The notes beneath the pieces were generated by a model, which saw nothing but the letters and a program-made list of their open reading frames with translations, was not told the DNA's origin and searched no databases. This document shows, piece by piece, positions 1 through 5,880 of a stretch of DNA of 5,880 nucleotides. The stretch comes from Streptomyces sp. (GTDB lineage: Bacteria > Actinomycetota > Actinomycetes > Streptomycetales > Streptomycetaceae): NCBI GenBank assembly GCA_003519485.1, contig DOWQ01000022.1, forward strand, positions 1 through 5,880, read 5' to 3'. Position 1 is the stretch's first letter; every line of letters starts with the position of its first letter. The translations under genes were made by a program, and so were the position numbers.

Positions 1-936
1 CGCCTCCTCCTCGGCCCGCTCCGGGTCGTCGGGCACCGCGGCCCCGGTACGCGAGCCGCGGCCCGATCCCCGGCCGAGCGTCCGGCGCCACTCCTGGTCG
101 TACGCCTCGTCGTCCGACGGCCCGTACTGCCGGTCGCCCGGACCGTCCGCCGCGTCCCGTACGAGCCCCAGCCGGGCGCCGAGGAGGCGCAGCCGCTGCG
201 GGATCGCGTTGACGGGGGTGGCCGTGACGACGAGCAGCCCGAAGAGGGTCACCAGCACCAGCAGCGGCACCGCCAGCACCTCGCCGACCGTGAAGACCAG
301 CGGCTTGGAGGCCGCCCAGCCGATCAGCCCGCCGGCGTCCTGGATCGCCTCGGTGCCCTCACCGCGCCCCGGGGAGCCGCACGCCATGTGGACCTGGCCG
401 AGAACCCCGATGACCAGCGCGGAGAGGCCGATGACGATCCGTCCGTTCGCCTCCGGCTTCTCCGGGTGCCGGATCAGCCGGGCGGCGATGACGCCGAGCA
501 GTATCGGCACCAGCAGGTCCAGCCGGCCGAACGTCCCGGTCACCAGCATCTCGATCAGCTCGCCGACCGGGCCTTCGAGGCTGGACCAGGTGCCGGCCGC
601 GACGATCAGCGAGAGGCCGAGCAGCAGCAGCGCCAGGCCGTCCTTGCGGTGCGCCGGGTCCAGGCCCTTCGCGCCGCGCCCTATGCCGCGGAAGAGCGCG
701 CCGACCGTATGGGCGAGGCCGAGCCACAGAGCACGCGCCAGCCGGTAGACGCCACCGGTCGGGGATGGTGCGGGCTTGGCGGCCGGCTTCTTCGCGGGCG
801 CCTTGCGGGCCGCGGGCTTTTTCGCCGCCGCCTTCTTCGCGGGCGCCTTCTTGGCGGCGCCCGCGGTGGAGCCACCGCGCGCCTTGGAGGTGCCCGCCGT
901 GCCCTGGGAACCCTTGCCGGTCGTACGTGAGGCCAT
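1..936 (-). CDS. ftsK: DNA translocase FtsK, N-terminal part (3' end runs off the window)
   Basis: This is the membrane-anchor part of FtsK/SpoIIIE, the septal ATPase that pumps chromosomal DNA through closing division septa. In Streptomyces it acts in sporulation septation. The frame is open from the ATG at 936-934 to base 1 (312 codons, no stop). Residues 1-60 are a basic low-complexity tail (MASRTTGKGSQ start, then KKAPAKK/AAKKPA-type units). Hydrophobic membrane segments lie near 100-117, 139-155, 167-184 and 220-240, as in the FtsK N-terminal domain. From about 255 an acidic linker begins. The RecA-like motor and gamma domain are not in the window. No Shine-Dalgarno sequence stands before this ATG. 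The start is chosen because its N-terminus resembles remembered streptomycete FtsK proteins; an upstream ATG at 965-963 is out of frame. The gene follows osaB by 102 bp on the same strand. Family assignment is strong; start choice is good but unproven. Confidence 0.9.
   Translation of the reverse strand, partial: MASRTTGKGSQGTAGTSKARGGSTAGAAKKAPAKKAAAKKPAARKAPAKKPAAKPAPSPTGGVYRLARALWLGLAHTVGALFRGIGRGAKGLDPAHRKDGLALLLLGLSLIVAAGTWSSLEGPVGELIEMLVTGTFGRLDLLVPILLGVIAARLIRHPEKPEANGRIVIGLSALVIGVLGQVHMACGSPGRGEGTEAIQDAGGLIGWAASKPLVFTVGEVLAVPLLVLVTLFGLLVVTATPVNAIPQRLRLLGARLGLVRDAADGPGDRQYGPSDDEAYDQEWRRTLGRGSGRGSRTGAAVPDDPERAEEEA
787..849 (-). repeat. Short direct repeat coding the Lys/Ala/Pro tail of FtsK
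   Basis: An 18-base sequence at 787-804 recurs perfectly at 832-849, 45 bases (15 codons) apart and in frame. Both copies code for the core KAPAKK of the basic N-terminal tail, and more degenerate AAKKPA units lie between them. The tail resembles lysine-rich histone H1-like tails and may contact DNA or acidic lipid; that role is inference. Confidence 0.75.
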
Positions 937-967
937 GGGCCCGAGGTTACCGGTGCCGGGCCCATGG
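933..967 (-). repeat. 11-bp perfect inverted repeat covering the ftsK start codon
   Basis: Arms at 933-943 and 957-967 (CCATGGGCCCG / CGGGCCCATGG) are perfect reverse complements around a 13-base loop. The proximal arm contains the ftsK ATG (936-934) and the distal arm an out-of-frame ATG (965-963). In any transcript that starts upstream, such as read-through from osaB, the start codon would sit inside a GC-rich stem. On DNA it could instead be an operator. The sequence symmetry is certain; the function is unknown. Confidence 0.8.
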
Positions 968-972
968 GACAC
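944..972 (-). promoter_or_regulatory. Candidate leaderless ftsK promoter
   Basis: On the minus strand TAACCT (949-944) fits the TANNNT form of a -10 box and ends exactly 7 bases before the ftsK ATG, so transcription could begin at or next to the A of the start codon. This agrees with the lack of a visible Shine-Dalgarno sequence. The hexamer 17 bases upstream, GTGTCC (972-967), is a poor -35 match, so the promoter would need an activator. A GACAC motif overlaps it. Leaderless mRNAs are common in actinobacteria. No start-site data are available here. Confidence 0.35.
968..972 (+). promoter_or_regulatory. Candidate WhiA site (GACAC) upstream of ftsK
   Basis: GACAC is the core motif of WhiA, which acts with WhiB at sporulation division genes; ftsK is, from memory, a reported WhiA target in S. 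venezuelae. This copy lies about 32 bases before the ftsK start and overlaps the candidate -35. Five bases can match by chance, so support comes mainly from position and gene. Confidence 0.4.
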
Positions 973-976
973 GTGT
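969..976. repeat. ACACGTGT palindrome in the osaB-ftsK gap
   Basis: A perfect 8-bp palindrome 33-40 bases upstream of the ftsK start. The ten bases ACACGTGTGC (969-978) recur exactly at 1939-1948, just after the osaA stop. This may be a shared operator; no regulator is identified. Confidence 0.5.
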
Positions 977-980
977 GCCC

Positions 981-994
981 ACGGGTTGACCCGT
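981..994. repeat. Palindrome ACGGGT-TG-ACCCGT
   Basis: Perfect 6-bp arms at 981-986 and 989-994 flank a 2-base centre, between the two GACAC motifs. The tight spacing suits a dimeric protein-binding site better than an RNA hairpin, since the loop would be too small without opening pairs. Function unknown. Confidence 0.5.
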
Positions 995-996
995 TC

Positions 997-1001
997 GTGT
1001 C
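997..1001 (-). promoter_or_regulatory. Second candidate WhiA site (GACAC, minus strand) upstream of ftsK
   Basis: GTGTC on the plus strand gives GACAC on the minus strand, about 60 bases before the ftsK start and inverted relative to the copy at 968-972. Two GACAC motifs within a 102-bp gap is more than base composition alone suggests, but it is not conclusive. Confidence 0.35.
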
Positions 1002-1011
1002 GGAAATCGTA

Positions 1012-1030
1012 CGGCGTCACGGTGACGCCG
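1012..1030 (-). terminator. Hairpin after osaB: possible terminator or operator
   Basis: Nine-base arms (1012-1020 and 1022-1030) are perfect inverted repeats around one base, giving an RNA stem of 7-8 GC-rich pairs with a 3-5 base loop. It begins 8 bases after the osaB stop codon, which is the usual place for a terminator. The following RNA has only UUU, not a U-tract, as often in streptomycetes. TACGAT (1011-1006, minus strand), right after the stem, resembles a -10 box, and a weak ATGACG at 1036-1031 lies 19 bases before it, so the palindrome could instead be an operator in an ftsK promoter. Confidence 0.45.
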
Positions 1031-1038
1031 CGTCATCG

Positions 1039-1716
1039 TCAGCCCTGCGGGGGCACCGTGGACGCGCCGCCGCTCGTGCCGGGCTCGAGCGCGTCCAGCG
1101 CGCGGCGCAGGCCGGTGAGTTTGCGCTCCAGATGGGCGGCCGTGGCCACCGCCGCCCCGTCCGCGGACTCGTCGAGCTGCTTGGAGAGTGCCTCGGCCTG
1201 CTCCTCGACGGCGGCCAGCCGCGCGGAGAGCTCGGCGAGCAGCCCGGCGGACTCCTTGGAGGCGCCCAGGTCGGGTCCGTTGCCCTCGAGCTGGGCCCGC
1301 AACAGCGTGGCCTGCTCCCGCAGCTGGCAGTTCTTCATGTAGAGCTCGACGAAGACCGACACCTTCGCGCGCAGCACCCAGGGGTCGAACGGCTTGGAGA
1401 TGTAGTCCACCGCGCCCGCCGCGTAGCCACGGAAGGTGTGGTGCGGGCCGTGGTTGATGGCCGTCAGGAAGATGATCGGGATGTCCCGGGTCCGCTCCCG
1501 GCGCTTGATGTGCGCGGCGGTCTCGAAGCCGTCCATACCCGGCATCTGGACGTCGAGCAGGATCACCGCGAAGTCGTCCGTCAGCAGCGCCTTGAGCGCT
1601 TCCTCCCCGGACGATGCCCGGACCAGGGTCTGATCGAGCGCGGAGAGAATGGCCTCCAGCGCCAGCAGATTCTCCGGCCGGTCATCGACCAGGAGGATCT
1701 TGGCCTTCTGCACCAT
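1039..1716 (-). CDS. osaB: Response regulator, receiver plus coiled coil, OsaB-like
   Basis: A 225-residue cytoplasmic response regulator. The receiver (about 5-125) has the acidic pocket D11-D12, phospho-acceptor D55 in LLDVQMPGMDGF, T85, Y105 and K108-P109. The remainder has no helix-turn-helix or enzyme domain. It is predicted coiled coil at about 124-145 and 160-210, ending in a Gly/Ser/Pro-rich tail, so output is probably by protein contact. The ATG at 1716-1714 is chosen because the receiver begins at once (MVQKAKILLVDD) and AGGAGG lies 10 bases upstream; the frame runs open to an ATG at 1953, but that adds 79 residues of non-domain sequence. The gene follows the hybrid kinase by 240 bp and precedes ftsK, as remembered for SCO5748-5750. 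In S. coelicolor osaB is needed for aerial growth under osmotic stress, and its loss raises antibiotic production (recalled). Receiver call is near certain; orthology is strong. Confidence 0.9.
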   Translation of the reverse strand: MVQKAKILLVDDRPENLLALEAILSALDQTLVRASSGEEALKALLTDDFAVILLDVQMPGMDGFETAAHIKRRERTRDIPIIFLTAINHGPHHTFRGYAAGAVDYISKPFDPWVLRAKVSVFVELYMKNCQLREQATLLRAQLEGNGPDLGASKESAGLLAELSARLAAVEEQAEALSKQLDESADGAAVATAAHLERKLTGLRRALDALEPGTSGGASTVPPQG

Positions 1717-1726
1717 GGCCGTCCGC

Positions 1727-1732
1727 CCTCCT
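1727..1732 (-). promoter_or_regulatory. osaB ribosome binding site
   Basis: AGGAGG on the minus strand (1732-1727), 10 bases before the ATG at 1716. The spacing is slightly long, but the match is full and it decides the start against upstream ATG codons in the same open frame. Confidence 0.75.
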
Positions 1733-1768
1733 CGCCCCGGCATGGGGGCGCCCCTGCTCGATGAGCTC

Positions 1769-1791
1769 GGGGAGGCACCGAGTGCCGCCCC
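1769..1791 (-). other. Hairpin in the osaB 5' leader
   Basis: In minus-strand RNA, GGGG-C-GGCAC-UCG-GUGCC-U-CCCC forms a 5-bp plus 4-bp stem with one internal C/U mismatch and a 3-base loop, about 53 bases before the osaB start. A GGGGCGCCCC palindrome (1745-1754) lies between it and the ribosome binding site. Together they could fold the leader. No known riboswitch class was recognised. Confidence 0.4.
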
Positions 1792-1831
1792 AGGAGACGA
1801 CTCCCATGCGCCGCCCATCCTTGTGCCGGTC

Positions 1832-1837
1832 ATCGTA
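1832..1837 (-). promoter_or_regulatory. Possible -10 box upstream of osaB
   Basis: TACGAT (1837-1832, minus strand) fits TANNNT. No acceptable -35 lies 16-18 bases upstream, so activity would depend on an activator. The 11-bp direct repeat at 1864-1885 would then be centred about 50 bases before the start point. Confidence 0.25.
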
Positions 1838-1863
1838 ACCGCACCCCGCCTGTCGCCACACCC

Positions 1864-1885
1864 TGTCACCGCGATGTCACTGTGC
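1864..1885 (+). repeat. Two 11-bp direct repeat units upstream of osaB (PHO-box-like)
   Basis: TGTCACCGCGA (1864-1874) is followed directly by TGTCACTGTGC (1875-1885), with the TGTCAC core repeated at an 11-bp period, one helical turn. Streptomyces PHO boxes are 11-bp direct repeats of GTTCACC-like units, and several OmpR-family or SARP regulators use the same spacing. The match to GTTCACC is partial. The regulator is not identified. Confidence 0.4.
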
Positions 1886-1895
1886 ACGCACCGGA

Positions 1896-1922
1896 AACGC
1901 GGCGGGGGACCGATAGGTTCCC
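1896..1922 (-). promoter_or_regulatory. Candidate ECF-sigma promoter for osaB
   Basis: On the minus strand GGGAAC (1922-1917) and GTT (1898-1896) are 18 bases apart, close to the SigR form GGGAAT-N18-GTT. Read as GGAAC-N17-CGT it also resembles SigE-type promoters. It lies between osaA and osaB and would give a leader of roughly 170-180 bases. A stress-sigma promoter suits a stress regulator, but these short motifs arise by chance in GC-rich DNA. Confidence 0.35.
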
Positions 1923-1923
1923 C
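1904..1923. repeat. Inverted repeat after osaA
   Basis: GGGGGACC (1904-1911) and GGTTCCCC (1916-1923) pair around GATA, with one G-T pair in plus-strand RNA or an A-C mismatch in minus-strand RNA. It begins about 33 bases after the osaA stop and could be a weak terminator, but it overlaps the candidate ECF -35. A TCCCCGGGGA palindrome (1919-1928) abuts it. No U-tract follows. Confidence 0.35.
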
Positions 1924-1937
1924 GGGGACCACGCTCC

Positions 1938-1947
1938 CACACGTGTG
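1938..1947. repeat. CACACGTGTG palindrome just after osaA
   Basis: A perfect 10-bp palindrome 10 bases after the osaA stop. Its ACACGTGT core matches the palindrome at 969-976 before ftsK, with ten bases shared exactly. Confidence 0.5.
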
Positions 1948-1956
1948 CGACAACGC

Positions 1957-5880
<3,924 letters not shown>

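Noticed and set aside
681..965. ATG at 965-963 as the ftsK start
   Set aside because: It is out of frame with the FtsK protein and opens only a 94-codon Arg/Pro-rich frame.
1012..1030. BldD operator in the palindrome after osaB
   Set aside because: The half sites TCAC and GTGA are too close together for the BldD consensus spacing.
209..1342. Several overlapping plus-strand and out-of-frame minus-strand frames over ftsK and osaB
   Set aside because: Low-complexity Arg/Pro/Ala/Ser translations opposite or offset to FtsK and OsaB, whose frames have clear domains.
1717..1953. 79-codon N-terminal extension of osaB to the ATG at 1953
   Set aside because: It shows no domain-like sequence, would cover the promoter-like elements, and lacks the good ribosome binding site found at 1727-1732; the receiver begins right after the ATG at 1716.

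Overview
The window is very GC-rich, with codon third positions almost always G or C, and no TTA codon was noticed in the genes. Gene content and order match the Streptomyces locus osaA-osaB-ftsK (the SCO5748-SCO5749-SCO5750 region of S. coelicolor, recalled from memory and not searched). All three genes lie on the minus strand, so transcription runs from high to low coordinates.

Layout in transcription order. (1) 5880-1957: the 3' part of a very large hybrid sensor histidine kinase (OsaA type), open at the window edge. It shows six complete 92-residue HAMP repeats, then GAF, coiled coil, HisKA, HATPase, a long disordered linker and a C-terminal receiver. (2) 1956-1717: a 240-bp gap with a CACACGTGTG palindrome, an ECF-type promoter candidate, an 11-bp direct repeat and a leader hairpin. 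(3) 1716-1039: a 225-residue receiver plus coiled-coil protein with no DNA-binding domain (OsaB type). (4) 1038-937: a 102-bp gap packed with inverted repeats, two GACAC (WhiA-type) motifs and a possible leaderless promoter. (5) 936-1: the N-terminal 312 residues of FtsK, with a lysine/alanine/proline-rich tail and four membrane segments; the motor domain is outside the window.

How they work together: the kinase and regulator look like one signalling module, linked in S. coelicolor to adaptation to high osmolarity and to the control of aerial growth and antibiotic production. The poly-HAMP repeat resembles that of fungal group III osmosensing kinases (Nik1/Os-1). No HPt domain is visible to carry phosphate from the kinase's own receiver to OsaB. 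FtsK pumps DNA through sporulation septa; its neighbourhood and the GACAC motifs suggest developmental control, but a direct functional link to the osa genes is not shown by sequence.

No mobile element, CRISPR array, tRNA or rRNA was seen. The genes themselves are known families. The less explained material is in the two intergenic regions and in the tandem HAMP array.
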